Shown one piece after another: positions 1 to 9,635 of a DNA stretch of 64,000 nucleotides. Within the stretch, counting starts at the first letter, position 1. Each line of letters opens with the position of its first letter. The position numbers and the translations under genes were made by a program. The stretch comes from Variovorax paradoxus (GTDB lineage: Bacteria > Pseudomonadota > Gammaproteobacteria > Burkholderiales > Burkholderiaceae_C), in assembly GCF_022009635.1 (NCBI RefSeq), contig NZ_CP091716.1:2433001-2497000 (forward strand), in the 5' to 3' direction. A model generated the notes under the pieces. It was not told the DNA's origin. It was given only the letters and a program-made list of their open reading frames with translations, and did not search any database.

Positions 1-249
1 ATGGGACGTGGACTTGGCTGCCTTGGTGCTTTTTGCGGGCATGTCTTTCATCATGTCCTTGCACTTCTTGGCATCCATGTCCTTCATGTCCATGCCTTTC
101 ATGTCCATGTCCTTCATGCCCTTCATCTCCATGCAGTTCTGCATGCCTTTGTCCCCCATCTTCATGTTGCCCATGTCACCGGATTGGGCGAACGTGGCAG
201 CAGAAAAAGACAAGGCAGCGATCAGCGTTGCGGTCGAAACGAATTTCAT
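1..249 (-). CDS. Met-rich secreted copper-binding protein, partial (C-terminus outside window)
   Basis: The first 83 residues of a protein that runs off the left edge with the frame still open. It begins with a typical Sec signal peptide (about residues 1-21, ending ATFA before QSGDM). A methionine-dense stretch follows in which Met recurs every two to four residues (for example KGMDMKDMD), with two Cys. Such MxM/MxxM clusters bind Cu(I) or Ag(I) in periplasmic chaperones. By family knowledge a CusF-like beta-barrel often follows this kind of leader, but none of it is visible here. It lies downstream of other minus-strand copper genes, so a periplasmic copper chaperone is the likely role. Confidence 0.7.
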   Translation of the reverse strand, partial: MKFVSTATLIAALSFSAATFAQSGDMGNMKMGDKGMQNCMEMKGMKDMDMKGMDMKDMDAKKCKDMMKDMPAKSTKAAKSTSH

Positions 250-359
250 GATGTGTTTCCTATTTGAGACTGAGATGGGCCCGTTTTTTTCAGGCCCGGG
301 TTAAGAGCGGCCCCTTTGGCAGCCGCGTCTGGAGTCATGTGCCGGTGTCCGGTTCAGAA

Positions 360-653
360 TTACTTGGGTGTCCCTCCTTGCATGGGGAGTTGATGGGGGC
401 GTGCCTCGCGGACATCGGCAAAGCGCTGCCCTGTTGTCTCCGCTCGGTCGAACGTCATGACGCCAGAGCCGCTGCCCTCGGCCGTGCTGCCGTCGTTGAT
501 TTGCACGACGCCGCGCGGCTTGGCGTTCTTCAGGGACTCCGCCACGGTCTGGGGCCGGCTGTCGAACTGCGGGGCCGCCTCCTGCGATTGGCTTTGGGCG
601 TAGGCGCCGGACAGCAGCAGGCTTGCGGCGATAAATACAAGGGTGTTCTTCAT
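360..653 (-). CDS. Small secreted hypothetical protein (DGSTAEG family, copy 1)
   Basis: A 97-residue protein with a clear signal peptide (about 1-19, cleaved after AYA). The mature part is hydrophilic and Gly/Ser/Arg-rich with no Cys. It shares the block DGSTAEG-x-GSGV and the C-terminal pattern REARPH...QGGTPK with the gene at 13691-14029, so the two are paralogs inside one copper island. An AGGACC ribosome site precedes the ATG. I do not recognise a named family. The context of cusCBA upstream and copper chaperones around suggests a periplasmic role in metal stress, which is inference only. Confidence 0.7.
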   Translation of the reverse strand: MKNTLVFIAASLLLSGAYAQSQSQEAAPQFDSRPQTVAESLKNAKPRGVVQINDGSTAEGSGSGVMTFDRAETTGQRFADVREARPHQLPMQGGTPK

Positions 654-742
654 TTCTGGGTCCTATTCAAAAAATGGGGTAAAGCGGACTCGGTGGGCTG
701 ATGGCTCGCATCGCATCCGCGTCGAACGATTCGGTCAGGCGT

Positions 743-1048
743 TCACAGCACGCGGTTCGCGCATGCCTTCACCTGAGCCTCGTAGCGCGCCCTGCGGACC
801 CGGTTTTCTCCGGGCGTCGTTTGGGCACGCGGGCCGTGGTCCAGCGGCAGCACCAGAGGTTCGGGCGGGCAATTCACCCGCTGGCCTGTGGCGCGGTCGA
901 CTCTGCTGGTGGTGGCCATTTGTGCCGCCACAGCCGCGTGCCGGTCCGCGCGCGCTTTCTCGATGACCTGGAAGTCGGGGCCGGCAAGCGCGGGCCAGGC
1001 CGCGCCCAACGTCAAGGCGACGGCGAGGGAAATGAGCAGTTTCTTCAT
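743..1048 (-). CDS. Small secreted hypothetical protein
   Basis: A 101-residue protein. The frame is open further upstream, but the ATG at 1048 is chosen because it follows AGGAG at good spacing and starts a signal peptide (MKKLLISLAVALTLG, cleaved near ALA). The mature part is basic, carries two Cys (VNCPPEP and KACANRVL) that could form a disulfide, and has no recognised domain. It sits on the same strand as cusCBA and the small Cys-containing protein upstream, so it may be co-transcribed with the efflux operon. No function can be assigned. Confidence 0.6.
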   Translation of the reverse strand: MKKLLISLAVALTLGAAWPALAGPDFQVIEKARADRHAAVAAQMATTSRVDRATGQRVNCPPEPLVLPLDHGPRAQTTPGENRVRRARYEAQVKACANRVL

Positions 1049-1101
1049 GATGTTCTCCTGAGGTTGGTTTGATCTGACAGTTCGAGAGGAACCTCGTCGG
1101 A

Positions 1102-1500
1102 TCAATCCAGCCATCGGCAGAACGCGATGCGCACAGGCCATCGCAGTCGTCCGTCTCCCGCATCAAAAAACCAGGCTGGCGCCGGCGCCACCGTCACGTG
1201 CGCGAGCCAAACCCTCGGCGCCCGTTCTCGTGCCTCGCCTTCGCCAGTGAATGTGTGGGCCACCGGCGCCGGTGCGATGGCACAAGCCGCGCAGGTCTGA
1301 CAATCCTCGGCACTGCTGGGCATCGGGCGCGAGGCTGCCGACGCGGTCATCACCGGTCCGGCCTGCGGGGTTGCCAGGCCAGAGACTGCGGCGCGCGCTG
1401 AGGTACCGAGCACCAGCGACAGGCACAAGCAAAGCGCAACCGCACCCCACACGCGGCGGCAGTCGGAACGTTCAGACAGCCGCACGGCGGCTCCTTCCAA
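1102..1500 (-). CDS. Small secreted protein with CxxCxxC motif, coupled to cusA
   Basis: A 132-residue protein whose start lies 29 bases inside the 3' end of cusA, suggesting translational coupling. A hydrophobic stretch near residues 17-37 (ending TSARA) looks like a signal peptide. The mature part contains DCQTCAACA, a closely spaced Cys cluster like the CGTCGACH motif of the genes at 9249 and 20469, though the rest is divergent. The C-terminus is rich in Trp, Arg and Ala. The position at the end of cusCBA suggests an accessory metal-binding periplasmic protein. The start codon is uncertain because no strong ribosome site is visible. Confidence 0.5.
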   Translation of the reverse strand: MEGAAVRLSERSDCRRVWGAVALCLCLSLVLGTSARAAVSGLATPQAGPVMTASAASRPMPSSAEDCQTCAACAIAPAPVAHTFTGEGEARERAPRVWLAHVTVAPAPAWFFDAGDGRLRWPVRIAFCRWLD

Positions 1501-4500
1501 GCGTCCACCGTGATGCCTTGCGCGGCCTGCGCATCAACAGGTAGGCCGCGGGAATGACGAACATCGAAAGCAACGGGGCCGTGATCATCCCGCCCACCAT
1601 CGGCGCGGCAATGCGCTGCATCACCTCCGAGCCAGTGCCTGTTCCCCACATGATCGGGAACAGACCCGCCAGGATGACAGCCACCGTCATGGCCTTGGGT
1701 CGCACGCGCAGCACCGCGCCTTCGCGGATCGCGTCCAGCAGGTCCGCGGTGCTCGTCTTTCCCTCGTCGACGCGCTCGTCCCAGGCGTGCTTCAGGTACA
1801 GCAGCATGATCACGCCGAACTCCGCCGACACACCCGCGAGGGCGATGAAACCGACCGCGCCGGCGACGGACAGGTTATAGCTGAGCAGGTAGAGCAGCCA
1901 GATGCCCCCGACCAGTGCGAACGGCAGTGCCGCCATGATCAGCAGGGCTTCGTCGAAGCGCTTGAACGTCAGGTACAGCAGCACGAAGATGATCAGCAAC
2001 GTGAACGGCACCACCACCTTCAGCTTCGCCGTTGCACGCTCCAGGAACTCGAACTGACCGGACCACGACACCGCGTAGCCTGGGGGCAGCTTCACTTCCT
2101 TCGTAACCACGCGCTGCATGTCCTGCACCGCCGAACGCAGGTCCCTGCCGCGAATGTCCACGTAGACCCAGCCGGACAACCGAGCGTTCTCGCTGCGCAG
2201 CATCGGTGGCCCGTCGGTGATCCGAATGTCCGCCACGTCGGAGAGCACCAATCGCGCACCGCGTTCGGTGACGATCGGAAGAGAGCGCAGTTGCTCCAGC
2301 GAGTCGCGGATCTCGCGCGGGTAGCGCACGTTGATCGGGAAACGCTGCAGGCCTTCGACCGTCTCGCCGATGTTCTCGCCACCCACCGCCGAGGCGATGA
2401 CCGATTGCACGTCGGCGATGTTCATTCCGAACCGCGATGCCTCGTCCCGCTTGATGTTCACGTCCACGTACCGGCCACCGGTGAGCCGCTCGGCCAGGGC
2501 GCTCGAGACACCCGGCACGTCCTTGAGCACGCGTTCGATCTCACCGGTGATGCGGTCGATGGTGGCAAGGTCGGTGCCCGCCACCTTCACGCCCACCGGG
2601 CTCTTGATGCCCGTGGCCAGCATGTCGATGCGGTTGCGGATCGGTGGCACCCAGATGTTGGTCAAGCCGGGCACCTTGACGATGCGGTCGAGCTCCTCGA
2701 CCAGCTTGTCCTGCGTCATGCCGGCGCGCCACTGCTCGCGCGGCTTGAATTGGATGGTCGTTTCGAACATCTCGATCGGTGCCGGATCGGTCGCCGACTC
2801 CGCGCGCCCGGCCTTGCCGTAGACGCTCGCCACCTCGGGAACCGTCTTGATCAGCCGGTCGGTCTGTTGCAGCAGCTCGCCGGCCTTGCCCGTCGACAGG
2901 CCCGGCAGCGCCGAGGGCATGTAGAGCAGGTCGCCCTCGTCCAGGCGCGGCATGAATTCGCCGCCGATGTGCTGCAACGGCCACAGGCTCAGCACCAGCA
3001 CGACCGCGGCGCCCGCCAGCGTCAGTTTGGGCCAGCGCAGCACCGCGTTCAGCAACGGTTGATAGACAGCGATGAGCAGCCGGTTCAACGGGTTCGTCTT
3101 CTCATCGGGAATCCTGCCGCGGATCAGGTAGCCCATCAGCACCGGAATCAACGTCACCGAAAGTCCCGCTGCGGCGGCCATCGCGTAGGTCTTGGTGAAG
3201 GCCAGCGGCGAGAACATCCGCCCTTCCTGAGCTTCCAGCGTGAAGACGGGAATGAACGACAGCGTGATGATGAGGAGCGAGAAGAACAGCGCAGGGCCCA
3301 CCTCGGCGGCCGAGTCCGCGATCACGCGCCAGTGAGTTTCGCCGCGCAGCGTCTGGTCCGGATGATCGTGCTTCCACTTCTCGATGTGCTTGTGGGCGTT
3401 CTCGATCATCACCACCGCGGCATCGACCATCGCGCCGATGGCGATGGCGATGCCACCAAGCGACATGATGTTGGCATTGACGCCCTGGTAGCGCATCACG
3501 ATGAAGGCCGCCAGGATGCCGATCGGCAGCGAGACGATCGCGACGAACGCGGAGCGCAGGTGGAACAGGAAAATGAAACACACCACCGCGACGACGATGA
3601 ATTCCTCGAGCAGCTTGAAGCCCAGGTTGCGCACCGCTCGCTCGATCAGGTTGGAGCGGTCGTAGGTCGGCACGATTTCCACGCCTTTGGGCAGGCTGGC
3701 CTGCAGGGTCTGGAGCTTTTCCTTGACGGCGGTGATGGTCTCCAGCGCATTCTTGCCCGAGCGCATCACGATCACGCCGCCGACGGCTTCGCCTTCGCCA
3801 TCGAGCTCGCCGATACCGCGGCGCATCTCCGGGCCGACCTGGATGCGCGCGACGTCGCCCAGGCGCACCGAGACACCGGCGTCGGTCGTCATCAGCGGGA
3901 TCTTGCGGAAATCCTCCAGGCCCTGGAGGTAGCCCGAGGCACGCACCATGTATTCCGCCTCGCCGAGTTCGAGCACTGAGCCGCCGGTTTCCTGGTTGGC
4001 TTTCTGGATCGCCTCCACCGCCTTGGTGTGCGGGATCCGGTAGGCGGCGAGCTTCTCCGGATCGAGCACGACCTGGTACTGGCGCACCATGCCACCGATC
4101 GACGCGACCTCGGCCACGTTGGGCACCGTCTTGAGTTCGTACTTGAGGAACCAGTCTTGCAAGGCGCGCAGCTGCGAGGCGTCCTGTGTGCCGCCGCGGT
4201 CGACCAGCGCGTACTGGTAGATCCACCCGACGCCAGTGGCGTCGGGCCCGAGCGAAGCCTTGGCAGCCGCCGGCAGGCGTGACTGCACCTGGTTCAGGTA
4301 TTCCAGCACCCGCGAGCGCGCCCAGTACAGATCGGTGCCGTCCTCGAACAGCACATAGACGAATGAATCTCCGAAGAACGAATAGCCTCGGACTGTCTTG
4401 GCGCCCGGCACAGACAGCATGGTGGTGGTCAGCGGGTAGGTGATCTGGTTCTCGACAATGCGCGGCGCCTGCCCCGGATAGCTCGTGCGAATGATGACCT

Positions 4501-4636
4501 GCACGTCCGAGAGGTCGGGTAGCGCATCCAGTGGCGTGCGCAAGACCGAATACACGCCCCAGGCGCTGAGCATTGCCGTGGCCAGCAGCACGAGGAAGCG
4601 ATTGGCGATGGACCACCGGATGAGCTTGGCGATCAT
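1472..4636 (-). CDS. cusA: Heavy-metal RND efflux pump, inner-membrane subunit CusA/SilA type
   Basis: A proton-driven RND transporter of 1054 residues, the normal family length, that exports periplasmic or cytosolic Cu(I)/Ag(I) through CusB and an outer-membrane channel. The N-terminus ([20 protein letters not shown]) is the first membrane helix, followed by the usual [11 protein letters not shown] segment. The helix-4 motif [19 protein letters not shown] (residues about 395-413) is the form seen in monovalent-metal HME pumps rather than CzcA-type zinc pumps, and it includes the proton-relay Asp. Large periplasmic loops after helices 1 and 7 are intact. It overlaps cusB by four bases (ATGA), so the two are translationally coupled. 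Confidence 0.95.
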   Translation of the reverse strand: MIAKLIRWSIANRFLVLLATAMLSAWGVYSVLRTPLDALPDLSDVQVIIRTSYPGQAPRIVENQITYPLTTTMLSVPGAKTVRGYSFFGDSFVYVLFEDGTDLYWARSRVLEYLNQVQSRLPAAAKASLGPDATGVGWIYQYALVDRGGTQDASQLRALQDWFLKYELKTVPNVAEVASIGGMVRQYQVVLDPEKLAAYRIPHTKAVEAIQKANQETGGSVLELGEAEYMVRASGYLQGLEDFRKIPLMTTDAGVSVRLGDVARIQVGPEMRRGIGELDGEGEAVGGVIVMRSGKNALETITAVKEKLQTLQASLPKGVEIVPTYDRSNLIERAVRNLGFKLLEEFIVVAVVCFIFLFHLRSAFVAIVSLPIGILAAFIVMRYQGVNANIMSLGGIAIAIGAMVDAAVVMIENAHKHIEKWKHDHPDQTLRGETHWRVIADSAAEVGPALFFSLLIITLSFIPVFTLEAQEGRMFSPLAFTKTYAMAAAAGLSVTLIPVLMGYLIRGRIPDEKTNPLNRLLIAVYQPLLNAVLRWPKLTLAGAAVVLVLSLWPLQHIGGEFMPRLDEGDLLYMPSALPGLSTGKAGELLQQTDRLIKTVPEVASVYGKAGRAESATDPAPIEMFETTIQFKPREQWRAGMTQDKLVEELDRIVKVPGLTNIWVPPIRNRIDMLATGIKSPVGVKVAGTDLATIDRITGEIERVLKDVPGVSSALAERLTGGRYVDVNIKRDEASRFGMNIADVQSVIASAVGGENIGETVEGLQRFPINVRYPREIRDSLEQLRSLPIVTERGARLVLSDVADIRITDGPPMLRSENARLSGWVYVDIRGRDLRSAVQDMQRVVTKEVKLPPGYAVSWSGQFEFLERATAKLKVVVPFTLLIIFVLLYLTFKRFDEALLIMAALPFALVGGIWLLYLLSYNLSVAGAVGFIALAGVSAEFGVIMLLYLKHAWDERVDEGKTSTADLLDAIREGAVLRVRPKAMTVAVILAGLFPIMWGTGTGSEVMQRIAAPMVGGMITAPLLSMFVIPAAYLLMRRPRKASRWTLGRSRRAAV

Positions 4637-6336
4637 GGCTTGCTTCCCGGCGCTGCGGCCTTGGGGGTCGCGGCGGCACTTGCCGCGGGAGCCGTCGCCA
4701 TGGGCGTCACCCGGGTGAGCTGCGGCAGGTCATCCGCGTCGATGAAGAACTCGAAGCTTGCGCGGTCGCCGGGTTTCAGATTGCCTGGTGTGCCGCCGGG
4801 CGGCAGCTTGAACTCCATCGTCATGGCGCCCCACTTGATCGTGGGAATCGGCCCGTGCGAGAAGGTCATCGCGTCCTTGGTGATGCTTTCCACCTTGCCT
4901 TCGCCCACGTGTCTTGGAGCCCCTGCAGCCGGCGTGGCAGAAGCGGCCGTCGCCGCCGTAGGCGCCGCTGTCCCGGGAGCGGCGTTCAGGCGCGCCTCGA
5001 CACCCTTGAGGCTGGCCTCCGAGTCGATCAGGAACTGCGAGGACACCACGACACGCTGGCCGGCCTGCAACCCGCGCTTGATCTCGGTCTGGCCGCCGGT
5101 TTCCAGGCCGATCTCGACATCGACCGGCCGGAACCGGCCGTTGTCCTCCGCCAGCATGACAACCGCGCGCTTGCCCGTCTGGATGACGGCTTCGGTCGGG
5201 ATCAGCAGCGTCTTGTCGGCACGCATGTCCGTGAACTGCATCGACACGAACATGCCGGGCACCAGCCTGCCGGTCGGATTCGCCAGCTCCAGGCGAGCCT
5301 TCAGGGTGCGCGTCGCCGGATTCACATCGGGAAGAATGGCTTGCACCTTGCCCTCGAAGGTCTCGCCGGGCGCGGCCGGCGTTCTGGCCTGCACCCTCGC
5401 GCCCAGACGCACCAGCGCCGATTGGCTTTCAGGCACTTCGGCATTGGCCCAGACGCTGGCCAGGCCGTTGATGCGAAACAGCGTGGTGCCGGCGCTCACC
5501 GTCATGCCTTCGCGCGCGGCCAGCTCCGTGACGACACCACCGATGGGCGCGACCAGCGTGATGCGCGGCTGCGTGCGGCCGCTGCGAGCGACGAGTTCGA
5601 TCTGCCCATCGTTCATGCCGACCTGGCGCATGCGTTGGCGTGCGCCGTCGATCAGCGAGGCCAGGTCGGTGCCGCGCATGCGCTGCACCGACAGGAACTC
5701 CTCCTGCGCCGCAATCCATTCCGGGACATAGAGCTCGGCCAGAGGCTGGCCTTTCTTCACCTGGTCGAGCGTGGCGCGCACGTTCAGGCGCTCGACATAC
5801 CCGGTCGCCCGGGCCTGCACGATGACTTGGTCCCGCTCATTGAAGGCGATGCTGCCGACCGTGGTCACTTGCGGCGACACGGTGCCCTCGGACACCACAG
5901 CGGTTCGCACGCCCAGGTTCTGCTGCACGCGCGCACTCACCGTCACGCTGTTCTGGTCGCCGTCGCCACCCGCGTAGACGGGCGACATCATCATGTCCAT
6001 GAAGGGCGATTTGGCCGGCTTGTCGAACCTGTTTCCGGGCACCATGGGGTCGTGGTAATAGAGGATCTTCTTGCCGTTGTTCGGGTCGGTGTCACCGGCC
6101 TTGAGGCCCGCTGCGATGTGGCGCCGTGTTGCGTCTTCGCCGGTTTCGTTGGGAGAGGCTGCAGGCGCAGCTGTTGTGCTCGCTGACGGCGTGGCCATCG
6201 ACGACGTGCCCCCAGAGGTGGCGGACGATGATCCCAGGCTCCTGCCGCGCTGCACCCCGAAGGTGTAGGCACCGACGGCTGCTGCCGCGAGGACCGCTGC
6301 CGCGATCAGTCCAAGAACGAGAGGTCTTGTTTTCAT
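4633..6336 (-). CDS. cusB: Efflux adaptor CusB with N-terminal metal-binding motif and C-terminal CusF domain
   Basis: The periplasmic adaptor of the Cus pump, about 567 residues. The ATG at 6336 is chosen because it overlaps the cusC stop (ATGA) and starts a membrane anchor ([20 protein letters not shown]); the frame open upstream is noise. After a Ser/Thr-rich linker comes a heavy-metal-binding segment (YYHDPMVPG, about residue 88). The lipoyl/barrel adaptor region follows, with [13 protein letters not shown] and typical hairpin sequence. Residues about 490-560 form a CusF-like domain ([26 protein letters not shown]). A separate CusF is common in E. coli-type systems; here it is fused, giving the pump its own chaperone. 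Confidence 0.93.
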   Translation of the reverse strand: MKTRPLVLGLIAAAVLAAAAVGAYTFGVQRGRSLGSSSATSGGTSSMATPSASTTAAPAASPNETGEDATRRHIAAGLKAGDTDPNNGKKILYYHDPMVPGNRFDKPAKSPFMDMMMSPVYAGGDGDQNSVTVSARVQQNLGVRTAVVSEGTVSPQVTTVGSIAFNERDQVIVQARATGYVERLNVRATLDQVKKGQPLAELYVPEWIAAQEEFLSVQRMRGTDLASLIDGARQRMRQVGMNDGQIELVARSGRTQPRITLVAPIGGVVTELAAREGMTVSAGTTLFRINGLASVWANAEVPESQSALVRLGARVQARTPAAPGETFEGKVQAILPDVNPATRTLKARLELANPTGRLVPGMFVSMQFTDMRADKTLLIPTEAVIQTGKRAVVMLAEDNGRFRPVDVEIGLETGGQTEIKRGLQAGQRVVVSSQFLIDSEASLKGVEARLNAAPGTAAPTAATAASATPAAGAPRHVGEGKVESITKDAMTFSHGPIPTIKWGAMTMEFKLPPGGTPGNLKPGDRASFEFFIDADDLPQLTRVTPMATAPAASAAATPKAAAPGSKP

Positions 6337-7688
6337 TTCTGTGATTCCTTGGTCTCGCCCGCGGCCGCGGACGGGCCGGTATCGAGCACTGAATGGTTGG
6401 CGGGGATCAGGAATTCGAGCTGCGCCCAGAGCGCGGCGGTCTCCATCTCGAGGCGAAGGCGTTCCAGGCGCGTGTCGACTTCCATGCGTCGTGTCTCGAG
6501 TGCGGCGCTCAAAGTGCCCGCACCGCCGCGGTAGGCCGCCAGCACCGCCTGCGTGCGTTCGGCGGCGAGCGGGATGAGTGAGCTGTCGTACAGGGCGAGC
6601 CGCTTGCGGTTGCTCTGCCACTGCTGCAACCATGAAAGCGCCTCGGCGGCACTCTCTCGCGTCGCTTCCTCGCGCTGGGCCTGCAACTGCTCGACCGTCG
6701 CCAGTTTGGCCGCGAGTTCCCGATCCTGGCGATTCTTCTGGTCTAACTGCAGCGGGATCGACAGGTTCAGCGACACCATGTTCGAGTAGGCCGGCCCCCG
6801 CTGGCTGTACATAAGCTCGACACTCCAGTCGGAGCGCTTGTTGCTTTGCGCGACGTCGGCTTCCGCACGCGCCACCGCTTCCTGTCGCGCCATCAGCGCG
6901 ATCTGCGGGTGCTCACCGATCTGGGCCTCCAGATTGCGGGCGTCCAGGCGCACGGAGCCCAGTTCCGGTAGCGCCATCGAGGGTGGAGGCGTACCCGGCC
7001 CGACCCAGCGCGCCAGACGCGTCTGGGCCGTAGCGATCTGGCGCTCCTGCGCAAGGATGCGGTCGTCCAGTTGCGCCAACGCAGAGCGCGCTGTGAACAC
7101 ATCGGCCTGTGTGCCGCGGCCACCGCGGTAGGCGGCGTCGGCGCCCTCGATCTGCAGGGTCAGCTCGGCACGTTGGGTTTGCAGCAGGTCGCGCATCTGT
7201 CCCTGGTAATAGCGATCAAGCCAGGCGATCGCGGTGTCGCGCCGCAGGTTGGCCAAGGCGACAGTACGGCCCGCTTCGGCGACCTCGGCTTCCCGGTCAA
7301 AGCGCGCCGCGCGGGCCTGGCGCTTGTCGGAGCGGGTGAATTCCTGCATCACGCCTATCGAGCGCATCGTCATGAAGTCGCGTGTGAGGCTGAAGCGGTC
7401 GCTCCCATTGACGGGTAGATTGCTGATGCCGGCCTTGAGCACGGGGTCGGGCAGTTGTCCTGCGGCCACGGCCATGGCGCGCGCGGCGCCGGCGGCCGCG
7501 TCCTGCGCGACGAGCTGCCGCGAGCGCTCCTCGGCGAACCGCAGTGCCGCATCGAGAGAAAGCGTCTGCTGTGCATGAGCGCTCAGGCCGAGGGTGCCGG
7601 CGCACAGCGCCAACACCACAGCCCAAAGACGAACGGGGCGGCGGGCTGATCGCACGATCGGTGCAGCCGCAAAAAGATTGGGGAACAT
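6333..7688 (-). CDS. cusC: TolC-family outer-membrane channel CusC
   Basis: The outer-membrane factor of the Cus tripartite pump, about 451 residues. The ATG at 7688 is preceded by AGGAG six bases upstream; the longer open frame has no such site. An N-terminal hydrophobic segment ends in SAHAQQ, so it is a Sec-exported protein without a lipobox. The rest shows two repeats of long amphipathic helices rich in Ala, Gln and Arg (for example DAALRFAEERSRQLVAQDA), as in OEP/TolC domains. It is the first gene of cusCBA, with ATGA overlaps at each junction. A dyad lies just upstream of its ribosome site. Confidence 0.9.
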   Translation of the reverse strand: MFPNLFAAAPIVRSARRPVRLWAVVLALCAGTLGLSAHAQQTLSLDAALRFAEERSRQLVAQDAAAGAARAMAVAAGQLPDPVLKAGISNLPVNGSDRFSLTRDFMTMRSIGVMQEFTRSDKRQARAARFDREAEVAEAGRTVALANLRRDTAIAWLDRYYQGQMRDLLQTQRAELTLQIEGADAAYRGGRGTQADVFTARSALAQLDDRILAQERQIATAQTRLARWVGPGTPPPSMALPELGSVRLDARNLEAQIGEHPQIALMARQEAVARAEADVAQSNKRSDWSVELMYSQRGPAYSNMVSLNLSIPLQLDQKNRQDRELAAKLATVEQLQAQREEATRESAAEALSWLQQWQSNRKRLALYDSSLIPLAAERTQAVLAAYRGGAGTLSAALETRRMEVDTRLERLRLEMETAALWAQLEFLIPANHSVLDTGPSAAAGETKESQK

Positions 7689-7702
7689 GGAATCTCCTGA
7701 CG

Positions 7703-7718
7703 AACCTGCGAGTAGGTT
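7703..7718. promoter_or_regulatory. Short dyad in the cusC leader
   Basis: AACCT-GCGAGT-AGGTT is a 5-6-5 inverted repeat lying just upstream of the cusC Shine-Dalgarno. It has the same geometry as the ATTAC-N6-GTAAT sites elsewhere in the island but a different half-site. It could be an operator or an mRNA hairpin; the arms are short and chance is possible. Confidence 0.25.
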
Positions 7719-7825
7719 GTCGGGCCGCTCCGGTGCGCCGAGCACAGCTCGACGAACACGGCAAGGCACGACCGACGCGCCGTACCGGCCCACAACGGGC
7801 CGTCGGCGCAAAGTCGGTCAGGCGA

Positions 7826-8272
7826 TCAAGTTCGGGAGACGCAGTGCAGGATGGCGTGAGGCGGCGAGGCCGCAACCAGTGCACTCAGGGAGGTGGCCGA
7901 AGGGCGCGCAGGAGGCACCGTCTCAGGCACCCATGGGGTCAAGGGATAGATCGCCGACAGCAACACCGGCGGAACCGTCAGTGTGGATGCATGGTCGCTT
8001 TGCTGCCCGTATTTGCAGTGCTCGGCGCACAGGTTGCCGGAAGCCGTGTCAGTCGCGCCCACCATGTCCGAACAGGGCGATCCTTGCATAGCCGAGTCAC
8101 GAGAGTCGTCTGTTACAGAGACAGCGTCTTGCGCCATCGACATATCGGTGGACAAGCCACCCGCCAGACCCGCGGAGAGCGCGGGGCAGGCGTAAGCGGC
8201 GATCGCCAGCTGCGAGAACAGCAGCAAGCCGATCAGGCCCCGGGCCACCATCTGCACGAGTCCGCGCCTCAT
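7826..8272 (-). CDS. Small secreted Cys/His-containing protein upstream of cusC
   Basis: A protein of about 148 residues. The ATG at 8272 is chosen for the AAAGGTG site before it and because it starts a signal sequence (RGLIGLLLFSQLAIAAYA). The mature part has Cys in ACPALS, GSPCSDM and the compact motif NLCAEHCKYGQQSDH, a likely metal or disulfide site, then a Pro-rich hydrophobic tail. Small proteins with a similar C-x2-H-C arrangement occur beside metal-efflux operons in related bacteria (general knowledge, unnamed family; possibly related to DUF2946). It precedes cusC on the same strand by about 137 bases, so co-regulation is likely. Confidence 0.6.
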   Translation of the reverse strand: MRRGLVQMVARGLIGLLLFSQLAIAAYACPALSAGLAGGLSTDMSMAQDAVSVTDDSRDSAMQGSPCSDMVGATDTASGNLCAEHCKYGQQSDHASTLTVPPVLLSAIYPLTPWVPETVPPARPSATSLSALVAASPPHAILHCVSRT

Positions 8273-8535
8273 CGCTGCACCTTTGGCAACGCCGACACGG
8301 CCGCACCGCCAACGCATGATGCGTTGGCGGTCCGTGTGAGGAAGGTTGCGGAAATGAGCATTGGAGAACGCGTGAAAGGCTGCTGATGGAGTCCGTGCTT
8401 GGAAAGTTGTTCCGCGAATTCTAGGCCTGTTGCTCAGGAAACGGGGCAAGCCGCGGCGAGGCGTGCGGCTTGCGGCGGACGACGCCGTCGTGATCGGCGC
8501 TCAATTGCTTGGCGGTCGCCCGACGGCCAGGCCGC

Positions 8536-8985
8536 TCAGCGGCGCATGGTCGCGGGTGCGTCCGGCAGTTGGCCCTGCTGGGTGAGGCGCTCCACGGGCG
8601 TGCCGAACTCCGGCTGCTCACCGCGCAGGCGTGCGTACGCAGCTGCGGCTTGCCGATAGGCAGGGCGAGTCGTATCCGCACCCGCTTCGCCGTTGGTGGC
8701 GGCGGCCAGGCCCGAACGCATCCAGGCCAGCGTGTCCGCCTGGACCGTCGCGCGGGTGTTGGAGGACACGCTCACGACGGCACGCGGATTGCCCTCGGGG
8801 TAGCCTTGGTCCACAGAGCTCTGCAGCCAGCGCTGCGTGTCCTCGGCCACAGCGGCACGGCTGGTGCTCGACGTCAGCGGCGCCGGGCGAGGATCGCCTT
8901 CGGCATAGTTGCCGGCCAGTGCGGGGCCGGCGATCGCGCCGAGCAGCGCGGCGAGGGTCAGGGAGGTCTTGAGAGAAGTCTTCAT
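8536..8985 (-). CDS. Secreted DUF4148-like protein with two internal repeats
   Basis: A 149-residue protein with a signal peptide (about 1-24, cleaved after ALA). The mature part contains two copies of a roughly 32-residue unit: GNYAEGDPRPAP...SRAAVAEDTQRWLQSS and QGYPEGNPRAVV...TRATVQADTLAWMRSG. A third, weaker helix follows (AYARLRGEQPEFG). The R-A-x-V-x-A-x-x-x-x-W pattern resembles DUF4148 proteins that are abundant and uncharacterised in Burkholderiales. It is divergent from the gene at 9249, and an ATTAC-N6-GTCAT dyad lies between them, so it is probably CopR-regulated. Confidence 0.7.
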   Translation of the reverse strand: MKTSLKTSLTLAALLGAIAGPALAGNYAEGDPRPAPLTSSTSRAAVAEDTQRWLQSSVDQGYPEGNPRAVVSVSSNTRATVQADTLAWMRSGLAAATNGEAGADTTRPAYRQAAAAYARLRGEQPEFGTPVERLTQQGQLPDAPATMRR

Positions 8986-9101
8986 GTTCGGTCCTTTGGC
9001 AGTGGAAGGGTTGGCATCTGCGGAAATGAACAGCGCTGTGGCTTGTCTTTTTCCGATGCATCGACTTTAGGCCGCGGGTCCGAGGGTTTCCGCACGCGCA
9101 G

Positions 9102-9117
9102 ATTACAGCTTTGTCAT
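9102..9117. promoter_or_regulatory. Putative CopR operator (ATTAC-N6-GTCAT)
   Basis: ATTACAGCTTTGTCAT is a 5-6-5 dyad with one mismatch, in the divergent intergenic region between 8985 and 9249. Identical geometry and nearly identical half-sites occur at 13553-13568 and 19849-19864, the last beside copR. That makes it a candidate binding site for the island's CopR response regulator. Confidence 0.55.
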
Positions 9118-9248
9118 CTGCATGGCCGTGCTTGGCCGATCTCACGACCGAATCAGCTTTTATCTGACAGACGGCACTCGCCAGTGGTCAATCATTCGAG
9201 CGATAAATCGGGTCGGCCCCTCGACCAGATCACCAAGGCCGCTTCTGC

Positions 9249-9635
9249 ATGTCCTGCATTCGGGTTTTGCTCCTTTGGGTGCTCATACTCGCCGTACCGT
9301 TCCAGGGGTACGCGGCGGCGTCTATGGCATTTTGCGAGACCGAGCATGCGGGGCCAACGGTGACGATTCAAAAAGATTCGCACCAGCGCTCGAACGCCTC
9401 AACGCATGACTCCGTCCACTCCCACGACATGGACGCTGAGGACATGGGGCACCATGATGCCGATTCAGGCACTGCCCATAAATGTGGAACCTGTGGGGCC
9501 TGCCATGCGGTGGCCCTGATGCCCAATACCTCTATAGTCCGCACCCAATATCTGCCGGCGGCGGACTTGGCAGAGCCTCGCTTTCTGCCTGTCGCCTTCT
9601 TCCCGCCCCTCCTCGAACGCCCGCCTCGGGCCTGA
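9249..9635 (+). CDS. Small secreted His/Cys-rich protein, HKCGTCGACHA family (copy 1)
   Basis: A 128-residue protein. The start aligns with its paralog at 20469: both open with M-x3-R...LW and a signal peptide ending AVPFQGYAAA. The mature part has a His/Asp/Met-rich stretch (HSHDMDAEDMGHHDAD) and then HKCGTCGACHA, three Cys and two His in eleven residues. It ends with a conserved LP-x-ADLAEP...PPRA tail. Such motifs can bind Cu(I) or Cu(II). It stands in front of copAB and behind a CopR-type dyad. No named family is recognised; a periplasmic copper-binding or sensing role is inference. Confidence 0.75.
   Translation: MSCIRVLLLWVLILAVPFQGYAAASMAFCETEHAGPTVTIQKDSHQRSNASTHDSVHSHDMDAEDMGHHDADSGTAHKCGTCGACHAVALMPNTSIVRTQYLPAADLAEPRFLPVAFFPPLLERPPRA

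Noticed and set aside
283..305. GGGCCCG-T7-CAGGCCCGGG as a terminator for the 360-653 gene
   Set aside because: On the minus strand the A-run falls in the loop and no U-run follows the stem.
1787..3979. A 730-codon plus-strand ORF antisense to cusA
   Set aside because: Its product is repetitive in His, Gln, Arg and Asp and mirrors cusA codons; cusA has full RND motifs. Similar antisense ORFs at 15998-17965, 27417-29681 and 56726-58162 were rejected for the same reason.
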